Source: Paraglaciecola sp. 20A4 (GTDB lineage: Bacteria > Pseudomonadota > Gammaproteobacteria > Enterobacterales > Alteromonadaceae). From it: DNA of 64,000 nucleotides. Every line of letters starts with the position of its first letter. Position 1 is the stretch's first letter. The notes beneath the pieces were generated by a model that was given only the letters and a program-made list of their open reading frames with translations, was not told the origin of the DNA and did not search any database. The stretch covers positions 62,001 through 126,000 of the forward strand of contig NZ_WTPY01000003.1 in NCBI RefSeq assembly GCF_011378905.1, read 5' to 3'. Positions 10,215 through 19,705 of the stretch are shown here, piece by piece. The position numbers were made by a program, and so were the translations under genes.

Positions 10215-10439
10215 TATATATTCATCACCTGATAAGAGAACTTAGCCGTTAACTATAGCGAGATTGGGCCGCTAGCGTAAAGAGGAAAACCAGTTTAGTG
10301 GTAAATTTGTGGCGAATAGCCATCTGCTGTTTTTCTTTCGTTGACTTCACTATCGTTTCGTTATGAGGTAGTTGATTTTTATTGTGTATTAATTGGCTTT
10401 AAGACTTTTAATCCGGATTTTGTACCACACATTAAATAA

Positions 10440-11228
10440 ATGAACTTTTCAAAACGCTTATCCAACAGTATTTTAGCCAGTAGCGCATTCGTAGTGTTGT
10501 TGTGGTGTATTAAATCCGCTGAGATTTTATTCTCCTTGGATTTACACATGTTCGCTATATACCCTCATAAATTAAGTAGTGCACTGGGGATTGTTACGGC
10601 ACCGCTGATCCACGGCTCGCTTGAACATATTTACAGTAATAGTCTGCCATTGTTAGTGTTGTTAACCGCTCTATTATATGGCTATCCGCGCTCGCGACTG
10701 CGTGTACTTTTAAGTGTATGGCTGTTGTCAGGACTTGGCGTGTGGATTTTCGCAAGAGATGCATACCACTTAGGAGTCAGTGGGATCACCCACGGGATTT
10801 TCTTCTATTTATTAGTGGTGGGAATATTACGCAGAGATAAGTCCTCTGTGGCTATTATGATGATTGCGTTTTTTATGTACGGAGGAATGACGATGAGTAT
10901 TTTCCCCCGAGAGCCCGGTATTTCTTTTGAGTATCATTTGTTTGGCGGTATAAGTGGGGCACTGGTCGCATTAATTTGGTATCGGCTAGACCCCAAACAG
11001 CAAGATAAACCCTATTCGTGGGAGCAAGACGCACGTGAAGTAGATGACCCTATTATCGGCGATGAGTGGCGTGACACAGGTAGTAATAAAGGGAGTAATA
11101 CAGCATTGAATGAACAGACTAACTCAAATGTCAAAGCACCGCCTGTTCGACATTCTAGTCAAGTAAATGACCTATTAGCTGACGATTTACGTAATCAAAA
11201 TTCTAACGATAAACAATATCCATCGTAA
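10440..11228 (+). CDS. Rhomboid family intramembrane serine protease
   Basis: A 262-residue inner-membrane protein with about six hydrophobic segments in the first 190 residues and a polar, disordered C-terminal tail of about 70 residues. The catalytic pattern of rhomboids is present: HGSLEHIYSN in the second helix region (His and Asn of the oxyanion site), HLGVSGITHG with the GxSG nucleophile serine (about residue 117), and YHLFGGISGAL with the catalytic His (about 163). It is divergent from yffB; no neighbour suggests a substrate. The ribosome-binding site is poor. The tail is rich in Asn, Ser and Asp and is probably cytoplasmic. Confidence 0.85.
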   Translation: MNFSKRLSNSILASSAFVVLLWCIKSAEILFSLDLHMFAIYPHKLSSALGIVTAPLIHGSLEHIYSNSLPLLVLLTALLYGYPRSRLRVLLSVWLLSGLGVWIFARDAYHLGVSGITHGIFFYLLVVGILRRDKSSVAIMMIAFFMYGGMTMSIFPREPGISFEYHLFGGISGALVALIWYRLDPKQQDKPYSWEQDAREVDDPIIGDEWRDTGSNKGSNTALNEQTNSNVKAPPVRHSSQVNDLLADDLRNQNSNDKQYPS

Positions 11229-11464
11229 TCAACAATGTTTTATATACAGTGTAAAATTAAGACACACATAGAGTGCCTAACGCCAGATTTAAGTTATGCG
11301 TAACCAAACTTTTTTTTCATATTGTCCGCAACTATTTATAAAGCCAACCGATAGGTTATTGATATATTAGGGTTACTGTTTGTTTTAACTCAACTTTTGT
11401 CTAGGCTTTTTAGTGACAACCCAGTAGTATGTTGTTTAATGTTAATTATTTGTAATGATTTTAT

Positions 11465-11914
11465 ATGCTGGATTTTAATTACTTTTTTAGAGTGCGTTAT
11501 GGTGAGTGTGACGCACAAAGTGTGGTCTTTAATGCGCGTTATGGCGACTATGTGGATATCACCATGACGGAATATTTCAGAGCCTTCTATGGCGGTTTCG
11601 ATCAGTTGATAAAACAAGGTGTTGACACACAAGTCGTAAATTTAAATATCAATTGGAAATCGTCTGCTCGCTTTGATGATATTGTGCGTGCAAGTGTGAC
11701 AGTTCAAAAGGTCGGTAATACTTCCTTCACATGCCAGGTGCTGTTATTCCATCATGAGACTGACAGGCTAATTGTCAGTGCCGATATAACTTATGTATGT
11801 GTGGACGCTGAAAAGTTCAGTAAAGTGTCCATTCCCGATTCGTTGAAAGACGCATTTTCTACCCCTGCTCAAGCGGTGTTGATAAATCATGCTGGTGTAA
11901 CCCTCGTTGACTAA
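11465..11914 (+). CDS. Acyl-CoA thioesterase (4HBT hot-dog family)
   Basis: A 149-residue single hot-dog domain. The segment RVRYGECDAQSVVFNARYGDYVD matches the 4-hydroxybenzoyl-CoA thioesterase signature, with the acidic active-site residue in ECDAQ and the helix beginning ARYGDY. It is YbgC/FadM-like in length and layout. The acyl-CoA substrate cannot be read from sequence. It stands alone, about 240 bases after the rhomboid gene, with no clear ribosome-binding site before the ATG. Confidence 0.82.
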   Translation: MLDFNYFFRVRYGECDAQSVVFNARYGDYVDITMTEYFRAFYGGFDQLIKQGVDTQVVNLNINWKSSARFDDIVRASVTVQKVGNTSFTCQVLLFHHETDRLIVSADITYVCVDAEKFSKVSIPDSLKDAFSTPAQAVLINHAGVTLVD

Positions 11915-12342
11915 ACACCTACCTCAAAGGTTAATTACCACGAGTAGAGCAATATTGGATTTATCATAATACTACATTGATATTATGCTACTCGTGACAC
12001 ACATCTCATTTGACCAACTGGTTTATCGCGTTAAACGTTGTTCACTCGCAGCTAGATTTGTTCGTAATCTTGCGAATATACCGATATTTTCCCCGCGTAT
12101 CTCAACCATAATACCCGTGAAAGGGGCTGAATACGTATGCAAAAACTTGTTTCCATATTGTTACAAAGGATAGTCTTACGAATGTGGCGACTAACTATTT
12201 ATTAACATAGACCGCCCTGACCAATAAGATTAATCCTGCGTGTATATCAATCACGCTTTTTAGCTAACGGAACGTTATTGTGCGAGCACGTAAACGCCTG
12301 CAATTTGCCTTCTAATAATAAGTACTTTAAAGAGACACATAC
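11915..12342 (+). other. Intergenic region upstream of the maltodextrin transporter
   Basis: 428 bases without a convincing gene. It holds an imperfect inverted repeat (CACGAGTAG at 11939-11947 and CTACTCGTG at 11988-11996, with a further AATAT match inside), a LacI-operator-like palindrome at 12128-12141, and a GTGCGAGCAC inverted repeat at 12280-12289. A 62-codon frame at 11985-12173 has no family features. The region probably carries the promoter and operator of the transporter-amylase unit. Confidence 0.5.
12128..12141. promoter_or_regulatory. Candidate LacI-family operator (TGAATACGTATGCA)
   Basis: A 14-base near-palindrome with a central CG and one mismatch, 200 bases before the transporter gene. 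Its core ATACGTAT also forms the centre of the palindrome at 2061-2076 upstream of glgP. LacI-family operators are CG-centred palindromes of this kind, and a LacI regulator is encoded at 15624-16643. Assignment of this regulator to these sites is inference. Confidence 0.4.
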
Positions 12343-13851
12343 ATGCAGCAAACAAAACCACAGTTGAGCTTTTGGCAAATTTGGAATATGTGCTTTGGCT
12401 TTCTCGGCATCCAATTTGGTTTTGCTTTGCAGAATTCCAACGTAAGCCGGATATTTGAATCTCTTGGCGCCGATTACAGCAACTTGGCTGTTTTATGGGT
12501 CGCCGCACCTATAACGGGTTTGGTTATTCAGCCTATTATCGGTTATCTAAGTGATAATACGTGGAACCGGTTGGGGCGTAGACGTCCTTATTTCCTATGG
12601 GGTGCCATTGCTGCGAGTGGCGCGTTGTTTATTATGCCAAATTCTCCAACCTTGTGGTTTGCTGCTGGTATGCTTTGGATAATGGATGCGTCTATAAATG
12701 TTTCCATGGAACCATTTCGGGCATTTGTAGGGGATATGCTTCCACCTAAACAGCGTGCTACTGGCTATGCTATGCAAACCTTCTTTATTGGCGTAGGGGC
12801 AGTAGTGGCCTCTGCGTTGCCTTGGATGATGACTAACTGGTTTGATATATCGAATATTGCCGCTGCAGGTGTAGTGCCTGACTCAGTAAAGTTTTCGTTC
12901 TACGCGGGGGGCAGTATATTCTTCGTCGCAGTACTGTGGACAGTGGTATCAACCAAAGAATATTCACCTGAACAATTAGCCGCATTTGAAGCCGCACAGG
13001 CCCAAATCAATGCGCATAATCCCCCTATTGTTGCTGCCAGAAGTGCAAAGCAGTATTTAATGGGAGGCAGCGCCTTTACCGTGATTGGTTTGATACTGTT
13101 AGCTATCATCTTTATTAACATCGAAGCGCTAGATAAAAACTTATATATTCTGGCTGGGGGTCTAATAGCGTTTGGTTTATGCCAGTTTATCGGCAGTTAT
13201 ATGGTCCATAAAAGCCATACTAAAAATGGATTTGCCCAAGTGCTTGGCGATCTGTTTGCTATGCCCCAAGCGATGCGTCAACTAGCAGTGGTTCAGTTTT
13301 TTTCTTGGTTTCCACTATTTGCTATGTGGATCTATACCAATTCAGGGGTAACGTCTCATCATTATGGTACGCGAGATACAAGCACGTTAGCGTATAACGA
13401 AGGCGCAGATTGGGTGTCAATATTAATGGCGACGTATAATGGTGTGTCTATCATCGCCGCCATTGTTATTCCATTTGTGGTACGAAAACTCAACTTACAA
13501 TATGCTCATATGATTAATCTAACTTTAGGGGGCGTTGGGTTTATCTCATTCTGGTTTATTCGCGATCCTGCATGGTTGGTATTATCAATGGTAGGCGTTG
13601 GTTTCGCTTGGGCATCTATTTTGTCTGTGCCTTATGCCATATTAGCGAATGTACTACCGAGTAATAAAATGGGGGTATACATGGGTATATTCAATTTTTT
13701 CATCGTTATTCCACAGATACTCGCAGCCAGCATTTTAGGTTTTCTGATAACCAAAGTATTTGATAACCAACCTATATTTGCACTAGTCATAGGGGGTTGC
13801 AGTATGTTGATTGCAGGCGTTATGACTCTGCGTGTTAAAATTCCACAATAG
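12343..13851 (+). CDS. MFS sugar transporter, maltose/maltodextrin or sucrose type
   Basis: A 502-residue inner-membrane protein with about twelve membrane helices, a large polar loop in the middle (about residues 205-240), and the MFS loop motif in GYLSDNTWNRLGRRRPYF after the second helix. It resembles the glycoside transporters of marine gammaproteobacteria that sit beside GH13 amylases and are annotated as maltose transporters. It precedes the amylase gene by 21 bases, and the next regulator is LacI-type, so import of maltose or short maltodextrins is the best guess. Proton or sodium coupling is not visible from sequence. AAGAGA lies before the ATG as ribosome-binding site. Confidence 0.82.
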   Translation: MQQTKPQLSFWQIWNMCFGFLGIQFGFALQNSNVSRIFESLGADYSNLAVLWVAAPITGLVIQPIIGYLSDNTWNRLGRRRPYFLWGAIAASGALFIMPNSPTLWFAAGMLWIMDASINVSMEPFRAFVGDMLPPKQRATGYAMQTFFIGVGAVVASALPWMMTNWFDISNIAAAGVVPDSVKFSFYAGGSIFFVAVLWTVVSTKEYSPEQLAAFEAAQAQINAHNPPIVAARSAKQYLMGGSAFTVIGLILLAIIFINIEALDKNLYILAGGLIAFGLCQFIGSYMVHKSHTKNGFAQVLGDLFAMPQAMRQLAVVQFFSWFPLFAMWIYTNSGVTSHHYGTRDTSTLAYNEGADWVSILMATYNGVSIIAAIVIPFVVRKLNLQYAHMINLTLGGVGFISFWFIRDPAWLVLSMVGVGFAWASILSVPYAILANVLPSNKMGVYMGIFNFFIVIPQILAASILGFLITKVFDNQPIFALVIGGCSMLIAGVMTLRVKIPQ

Positions 13852-13872
13852 CCGGATGGGACCAAACGATTT

Positions 13873-15603
13873 ATGAAGATGTATTCAACTGAGCTTTTTA
13901 CTGCTAACCATATTTTTACAAGTGTGACTGGATTAGCGCTCGCAATCGCCCTTGCTGGGTGCGGTAGCACACACAACAACATGGCTAAGACCACACGATT
14001 AAAAGAGACTGCGCAATTTTACGGAACTGATAATCCATTTGTAAAAGAAGCGGTTTATTTCGTGATGACAGACCGCTTTGTCGATGGCGATGAAAGTAAT
14101 AATTATCCAGAGCAAGGAGGCAGTCTTCCTAGCTTCGATTTACCGCTTTATGGACAAAATGGCGCAAAGGCTAATGTCGGTTATTTAGGTGGAGATCTAA
14201 AAGGCATAGTAAACAACGCACAGTACATTAGTGATATGGGCTTTACTGCGGTCTGGCTAACGCCAATCGTTGACAACCCAGACCAACAATTTTCTGGCGG
14301 TGAATCAATTGGTTATGGTGGTGCGTTTAAAGACGGTGGTAAAACGGGGTACCACGGTTACTGGGCTGCAAATTTCTACAAAATAGACGAGCATTATCCA
14401 TCCGCTGGTCTGAGCTATAAAAACTATACTGATGAAATGCGCCAGCAATATGGTTTGAAAACCGTATTTGATGTAGTGGCAAATCACGGCTCTCCTTCGT
14501 TTACGATGCCAATGCAGCAGCCAAAATTTGGTCAGCTTTACGACCAAAATGGGCAATTGGTTGCTGATCATCAGAATCTGCCTCCAGAGCAACTAGACCC
14601 CAACAATCCCTTACATCGTTTCTATCACAACACACCTGACATCATGCAGTTGTCCAATTTGAATGAAGATAATGAGGCGCTTAGAAATTATCTGATTAAT
14701 TCTTATTTATATTGGATAGAGCAGGGAGCGGATGCCTTTCGTATCGACACGATAAAGCATGTCCCTCATCACTTTTGGCAAGAGATGGCCGAGCGGGTGC
14801 GAACCATTCATCCAGACTTTTTCATGTTTGCCGAAAGTTATGATTACAACGCAAATTTCATTGCTCAACATACCCTGGCTAAAAACGGCGGTATCAGTGT
14901 ATTGGATTTTCCTGGCCAAAAAGCCATCACCAGCGTGTTTCAATCACCAGACAGTGAATACAGCGAGTTGTTAGCCTACTTGCACTTGACTCATGGGCCT
15001 TATGCCAACCCATACGAATTAACCACTTTTTATGATAATCATGATATGCCAAGGATGGACGCAACAGATAACGGTTTTATTGACGCCAATAATTGGCTTT
15101 TTACCAGTCGTGGTATCCCTGTTGTTTATCAAGGGTCAGAAATGGGGTTTATGCGTGGTAAAGCAGAGCATCAAGGTAACCGCAATTACTTGGGGCAAGA
15201 GAATATTGATAGGGCGAAAAGCCATCCAATACATTCACAGCTATCCGCAATTGCCAATGTGAGAAAATCGCATCCTGCACTGCAAAATGGATTGCAGGTA
15301 AACCTTGAATTTTCGAGTGAACATGCGGCATTTTTCCGCGTGATTCAACGTGGTGATATTGCGCAAACCGCATTGGTTTTACTTAACAAAGGTGATGACG
15401 CATTTCGTTTTAAGATAACAAAATATTTGCAAAGTGGGTTATGGTCAGAAGTCCGCTTTAATAATGAAAGCCAAAATCTGCAAGAGGGTAGTGCTTTAAT
15501 TAGCAATGTTGATGGGCACAGCGTTAAAGTCTGGGTGCATGAAGGTCAGGTAACAGACCCGTTAATGCTAAAAGAATTGACACAATTAATGGCATTTAAA
15601 TAG
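13873..15603 (+). CDS. GH13 alpha-amylase lipoprotein
   Basis: A 576-residue alpha-amylase family enzyme with an N-terminal lipoprotein signal: a hydrophobic stretch ending ALAGCGS gives a lipobox with Cys at about residue 30. It is therefore probably membrane-anchored, facing the periplasm or the surface. GH13 regions: FDVVANHGS (region I), GADAFRIDTIKH with the nucleophile Asp (region II), FMFAESYD with the acid/base Glu (region III), and FYDNHDMPRM with the third Asp (region IV). It should cut starch or maltodextrins to short oligomers for the transporter encoded 21 bases upstream; phosphorolysis by GlgP could follow. The regulator gene is convergent downstream. Confidence 0.93.
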   Translation: MKMYSTELFTANHIFTSVTGLALAIALAGCGSTHNNMAKTTRLKETAQFYGTDNPFVKEAVYFVMTDRFVDGDESNNYPEQGGSLPSFDLPLYGQNGAKANVGYLGGDLKGIVNNAQYISDMGFTAVWLTPIVDNPDQQFSGGESIGYGGAFKDGGKTGYHGYWAANFYKIDEHYPSAGLSYKNYTDEMRQQYGLKTVFDVVANHGSPSFTMPMQQPKFGQLYDQNGQLVADHQNLPPEQLDPNNPLHRFYHNTPDIMQLSNLNEDNEALRNYLINSYLYWIEQGADAFRIDTIKHVPHHFWQEMAERVRTIHPDFFMFAESYDYNANFIAQHTLAKNGGISVLDFPGQKAITSVFQSPDSEYSELLAYLHLTHGPYANPYELTTFYDNHDMPRMDATDNGFIDANNWLFTSRGIPVVYQGSEMGFMRGKAEHQGNRNYLGQENIDRAKSHPIHSQLSAIANVRKSHPALQNGLQVNLEFSSEHAAFFRVIQRGDIAQTALVLLNKGDDAFRFKITKYLQSGLWSEVRFNNESQNLQEGSALISNVDGHSVKVWVHEGQVTDPLMLKELTQLMAFK

Positions 15604-15614
15604 TAAGAAATAAC

Positions 15615-15634
15615 GTGGAGCCGCTAGGCTCCAC
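15615..15634. terminator. Bidirectional hairpin between amylase and lacI-type gene
   Basis: An 8-base-pair stem, GTGGAGCC / GGCTCCAC, with a GCTA loop sits between the convergent genes and overlaps the last codons and stop of the regulator gene. There is no long T run, so termination strength is uncertain. Confidence 0.5.
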
Positions 15635-16643
15635 TTGATTGACGTATAACTAAATCAACCGGCATAAGATAATGTTCTACTTTTTCACCGGCTATTAGCT
15701 TAAGTAAACTCTCGACCAATATCTCGCCGGCTAAAATGGTATCTTGCTTTACTGTAGTCAATGCCGGATTCGCAAAGCTGGCCACTGGCACATTATCAAA
15801 ACCAACAACGGCAATCTGTTTAGGGATCTCGATATCATTAGCGCGAAGAGCGCGTATTACACCGATAGCGATCAAATCACTAGCACACACGATGGCATCA
15901 ATATGTGGGTGGTTTTTTAATAACGTCAATGTGGCTTCATAACCAGAATCTTCGGTTGAAATAGCATCTTGCTGCACCGCTTTTTGTTCCACATTCGCGA
16001 GCTTAAGCGCTTTTTGGTGGCCGTTATAACGCGCGAAGAATTCTGGAGCGCGGATATCAGCTCCTCCAATAAAGGCGAACCTACGTCGACCTAAGCTTAA
16101 TAAATGTTGGGTAATGTCATAACCACCTTGAAAATTATCGCAACCAATAGATACGCCTGGATGATCATCATCTAGCGCGCCCCATCTAACAAAATGTGTA
16201 TGTTGTGCCTCTAACTGACTTAGTTTGGTGCAGTATTCGGTATAATCACCATACCCAAGTAATATAATACCGTCTGCTTTATTAGAATCTTCGTAGTCAG
16301 CATGCCAGTCGTCACTTAAGTTTTGAAAAGAGATCAGTAAATCGTAACCCGCCTTAGCAGACGCACGGGTAATGCTACCCAGCATAGATAAAAAGAACGG
16401 ATTAATAAGAGAGTTGTCGGACGTAGGATCTTCAAACAATAAAAGCGCTAAGGTCTTACTATGCTGACGCCTAAGATTACTGGCATTTTTATCAACCTTA
16501 TAATTTCGCTCCCGGGCAATAGCTTGCACCTTTTCACGGGTTTCCTTGTTTACTAAAGGGCTATTGCGAAGTGCCCTTGACACCGTAGACTGCGACACAC
16601 CTGCTTGATGGGCGATATCAAACGATGTAGCTTTTTCTTTCAT
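15624..16643 (-). CDS. LacI-family transcriptional regulator, probably of the maltodextrin locus
   Basis: A 339-residue regulator. Residues 1-25 carry the LacI helix-turn-helix (SFDIAHQAGVSQSTVSRALR), followed by a hinge and a periplasmic-binding-protein-like effector domain (for example DAIVCASDLIAIGVIRAL and AVVGFDNVP). An ATG nine codons further upstream is possible, but 16643 places the helix-turn-helix at the usual position and has GAGG just before it. It is convergent with the transporter-amylase pair, so it most likely controls those genes, with a maltose-like sugar as effector. Candidate operators are at 12128 and 2061. Confidence 0.9.
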   Translation of the reverse strand: MKEKATSFDIAHQAGVSQSTVSRALRNSPLVNKETREKVQAIARERNYKVDKNASNLRRQHSKTLALLLFEDPTSDNSLINPFFLSMLGSITRASAKAGYDLLISFQNLSDDWHADYEDSNKADGIILLGYGDYTEYCTKLSQLEAQHTHFVRWGALDDDHPGVSIGCDNFQGGYDITQHLLSLGRRRFAFIGGADIRAPEFFARYNGHQKALKLANVEQKAVQQDAISTEDSGYEATLTLLKNHPHIDAIVCASDLIAIGVIRALRANDIEIPKQIAVVGFDNVPVASFANPALTTVKQDTILAGEILVESLLKLIAGEKVEHYLMPVDLVIRQSSGA

Positions 16644-16877
16644 TACCTCAAACCTTATTCGACAACACAAGATGGATATATCAATTGTTAATAAGAGTTA
16701 TACACTAGCAAGCCGCTGAAATCCGCAACTAAATTTAATCAAGTTTATCGCAATACCTATATCATCCTTAAACTTAAGTAATTGATTTTGTGTATTTATA
16801 ATCTGCACTCTGATGACCAAGAAGATATATTTCATTGGTCTTTCAGGTAATAAAAGGACTTTGCCAAGGAAGAATAC

Positions 16878-16886
16878 TGGTATAAT
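16878..16886 (+). promoter_or_regulatory. Extended -10 promoter upstream of glnS
   Basis: TGGTATAAT, a perfect extended -10 element, ends 40 bases before the glnS ATG. A good -35 at standard spacing is not visible (TTGCCA at 16861-16866 is too close), which fits an extended -10 promoter. The rest of the 256-base region between the regulator gene and glnS shows nothing else I can name. Confidence 0.55.
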
Positions 16887-16926
16887 ATCCGCTGTTTTCA
16901 ACGTGCTAGCGTAGGGGTAATTATTA

Positions 16927-18603
16927 ATGGCCGAGACCGAGAGTCGTCCGACCAATTTCATTCGTCAAATCATCGATAAAGATCTGCAATCTGGTTTACA
17001 TCAGCAGGTTCATACACGTTTTCCGCCAGAGCCAAACGGTTATCTGCATATAGGCCATGCCAAGTCTATTTGTTTGAACTTTGGTATCGCAAAGGATTAT
17101 CAGGGCCAGTGTAACTTACGGTTTGATGATACCAATCCTGACAAGGAAGATATTGATTACGTTAATGCGATTAAAAAAGACGTAAAATGGCTTGGTTTTG
17201 ATTGGCAGGGCGAAGCCCGTTATTCATCCAATTATTTCGATCAATTACATGCTTTTGCTATTGAGCTGATTGAGAAAGGCTTGGCTTACGTTGATTTTTC
17301 AAATCAAGAGCAAGTACGCGAAATGCGTGGCACTCTCACGCGCCCTGGTGCTAACAGTCCTTATCGTGACACCTCTATCGAGGAAAATATCTGTCAGTTT
17401 GGTAAGATGAGAAACGGTGAGTATAAAGAAGGCGAATGTTTGCTGCGCGCTAAAATTGATATGGCGTCGCCATTTATGTGTATGCGTGATCCAGCGTTAT
17501 ATCGGGTTAAATTTGCTCACCATCATCAAACCGGTGACAAGTGGTGTATTTATCCCATGTACGACTTTACTCATTGCATTTCAGATGCCATTGAGGGAAT
17601 AACCCATTCTTTATGTACGTTGGAATTCCAAGACAATCGTCGCCTGTACGATTGGGTACTGGAAAACATCACCATTGATGTTGTGCCTCGTCAATATGAA
17701 TTCTCTCGTCTTAACCTTGAATATACTGTTTTAAGTAAACGTAAGCTTATTCAATTAGTTGAAGAAGAATATGTGAATGGTTGGGACGACCCTCGTATGC
17801 CAACTATAGCAGGTCTTCGTCGTCGAGGTTTCACTGCCGCTTCAATTCGTGAGTTTTGTAAACGTATCGGCGTAACCAAAATGGATAATATGGTTGAAAT
17901 GGGGATGCTTGAAGCGCCCCTGCGTGATGAATTGAATGAAAATGCGCCTCGCGCAATGGCAGTATTAGAGCCGGTTAAAATTATTATTGAGAACTATCCC
18001 CAAGATAACTTTGAGACGTTAGTCGCGCCAAATCACCCAAATCGTCCAGAAATGGGCAGCCGCGAAGTGCCTTTTTCTCGAGAAATTTATATCGAAGCCG
18101 AAGATTTTCGAGAAGAAGCCAACAAGAAATTTAAGCGTTTAGTGTTGGGCAAAGAAGTGCGCTTACGCAATGCCTATGTGATCAAAGCACTGCGGGTAGA
18201 TAAAGACGAGCAAAATAATGTCACCACGATTTACTGTGAGTACGACGCAGATACATTGGGTAAAGACCCAGCTGATGGACGTAAAGTGAAAGGGGTTATC
18301 CATTGGGTCTCCGCTGAGCACGCAGTAGCTGCAGAAATTCGTTTATATGACAGTCTTTTTTCTGTTCCGAACCCAGTGGCTGAAGAAGATTTTTCTGCAT
18401 GTATCAACGGGAATTCTTTGACTATAAAACAAGGCTGGGTTGAACCTAGTTTAGCGAATGTTGCACTAACCCCTGATGAAATTCATGCTTATCAGTTTGA
18501 GCGTACGGGGTATTTTTGTTTTGATAAGGACAGCACTTCAGAAAAGTTGGTGTTCAATCGCACGGTTGGCTTGCGCGATACATGGGCTAAGATTGGTGAC
18601 TAA
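16927..18603 (+). CDS. glnS: Glutaminyl-tRNA synthetase
   Basis: Class I aminoacyl-tRNA synthetase that charges tRNA-Gln. At 558 residues it matches proteobacterial GlnS. The ATP site motif reads [15 protein letters not shown] (HIGH, about residue 41) and the second signature is VLSKRKL (KMSKS equivalent, about residue 269). [11 protein letters not shown] is the family's conserved glutamate/aspartate block after HIGH. A GGGG ribosome-binding site and an extended -10 promoter precede it. The presence of GlnS, rather than the indirect GatCAB route, fits a gammaproteobacterium. Confidence 0.98.
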   Translation: MAETESRPTNFIRQIIDKDLQSGLHQQVHTRFPPEPNGYLHIGHAKSICLNFGIAKDYQGQCNLRFDDTNPDKEDIDYVNAIKKDVKWLGFDWQGEARYSSNYFDQLHAFAIELIEKGLAYVDFSNQEQVREMRGTLTRPGANSPYRDTSIEENICQFGKMRNGEYKEGECLLRAKIDMASPFMCMRDPALYRVKFAHHHQTGDKWCIYPMYDFTHCISDAIEGITHSLCTLEFQDNRRLYDWVLENITIDVVPRQYEFSRLNLEYTVLSKRKLIQLVEEEYVNGWDDPRMPTIAGLRRRGFTAASIREFCKRIGVTKMDNMVEMGMLEAPLRDELNENAPRAMAVLEPVKIIIENYPQDNFETLVAPNHPNRPEMGSREVPFSREIYIEAEDFREEANKKFKRLVLGKEVRLRNAYVIKALRVDKDEQNNVTTIYCEYDADTLGKDPADGRKVKGVIHWVSAEHAVAAEIRLYDSLFSVPNPVAEEDFSACINGNSLTIKQGWVEPSLANVALTPDEIHAYQFERTGYFCFDKDSTSEKLVFNRTVGLRDTWAKIGD

Positions 18604-18638
18604 AGGGTAAATATTTAGTTGTCATATTTTTATCGTTG

Positions 18639-18681
18639 AAAAAAAGCCCTGATCATATTGTATATGTTCGGGGCTTTTTTT
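18639..18681. terminator. Bidirectional terminator between glnS and yciK
   Basis: A long stem (AAAAAGCCC with TGATCATAT on the left, ATATGTTCGGGGCTTTTT on the right, one mismatch) has an A run on one side and a T run on the other. It can serve both convergent genes. Confidence 0.85.
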
Positions 18682-18706
18682 AAATTACGCGATATTGTAT
18701 GAGTTT

Positions 18707-19450
18707 CTATTTAGGTTGCGCGTGAAATGTCTTAGCTGTTTCGTGTTTACTGTGATCGCTCATTAAATAAATATAAAGCGGCATAATATCGGCGGGGGTT
18801 TTTAGCTTATTAGGATCTTCTGCCGGAAAAGCTTGGGCTCGCATATTCGTGCGAGTACCACCAGGGTTAATACAATTCGCTCTAATTGAGGTATTTTCGT
18901 TTTCATCAGCAATCACTTCCATCATGCCTTGGGTGGCAAATTTTGAAATAGCATAACTCCCCCAATAAGCACGGCCCTTTAAACCTACGCTAGAAGTAGT
19001 AAATATTATTGATGCACTCGCTGATTTTTTAAGTACAGGTATTAAGGCTTGTGTCATAAAGAACTGACTATTGACATTAACCTGCATTACTTTATTCCAA
19101 TCATCTTCACTGATCAGTTCGAACGGCTCAAGGTGGCCTAAGACGCTTGCGTTGTGTAGCACACCATCAAGGCTTGGGAATTGATTTTCGATGGTACTCG
19201 CCATGTCGCGATAGTGTTGAGGGGTGGCACCCATAAGGTCCAGCGGTACGATTGCAGGCTCTTTTCCACCCTGCGCTAAAATTTGATCATACACAGCTTC
19301 TAGTTTACTCACTGTTTTGCCGAGTAATATAACGGTCGCGCCATATTTAGCATATTGCAGAGCCGCTTCTTTACCAATGCCATCGCCAGCACCAGTCACT
19401 AATATTGTTTTTGCCGCTAAAAGGCCAGATGTTGGTTGAAAATCAAACAT
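18707..19450 (-). CDS. yciK: Short-chain dehydrogenase/reductase YciK
   Basis: A 247-residue SDR with the NAD(P)-binding GAGDGIGKEAALQYAKYGATVILLGK near the N-terminus, the structural motif LHNAS, the catalytic Ser region FTTSSVG, and the active-site YAISKFATQGMM (Tyr and Lys). The C-terminal INPGGTRTNMRAQAFPAEDP with LKTPADIMPLY is highly characteristic of E. coli YciK. The physiological substrate is not established. It is a single gene, convergent to glnS. Confidence 0.9.
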   Translation of the reverse strand: MFDFQPTSGLLAAKTILVTGAGDGIGKEAALQYAKYGATVILLGKTVSKLEAVYDQILAQGGKEPAIVPLDLMGATPQHYRDMASTIENQFPSLDGVLHNASVLGHLEPFELISEDDWNKVMQVNVNSQFFMTQALIPVLKKSASASIIFTTSSVGLKGRAYWGSYAISKFATQGMMEVIADENENTSIRANCINPGGTRTNMRAQAFPAEDPNKLKTPADIMPLYIYLMSDHSKHETAKTFHAQPK

Positions 19451-19705
19451 ATATTATTTATTTAAGTAAATTTTGCTGATTTTATCATTTAGATGTGAAA
19501 ATATCCTACCAAATAGTCTTGGAAGACTGGATTATTTTTAGTTACATGTTTTTAACAATCCTTTGCAAATCAATATCAAACTACATAAGATTAATCTTCA
19601 ATGGACTGGTCTAACGTCTTAAAGGTATTGATTAAGAATGCATAGGCTAAATTGATTTCGACAACATGCTTGGCCATTCAAATAATAAAGAGGTAGGGAA
19701 ATACA

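Noticed and set aside
11985-12173. 62-codon frame between the thioesterase and the transporter
   Set aside because: No ribosome-binding site, no recognisable family, and its start lies in an inverted-repeat arm. It also covers the operator-like palindrome.
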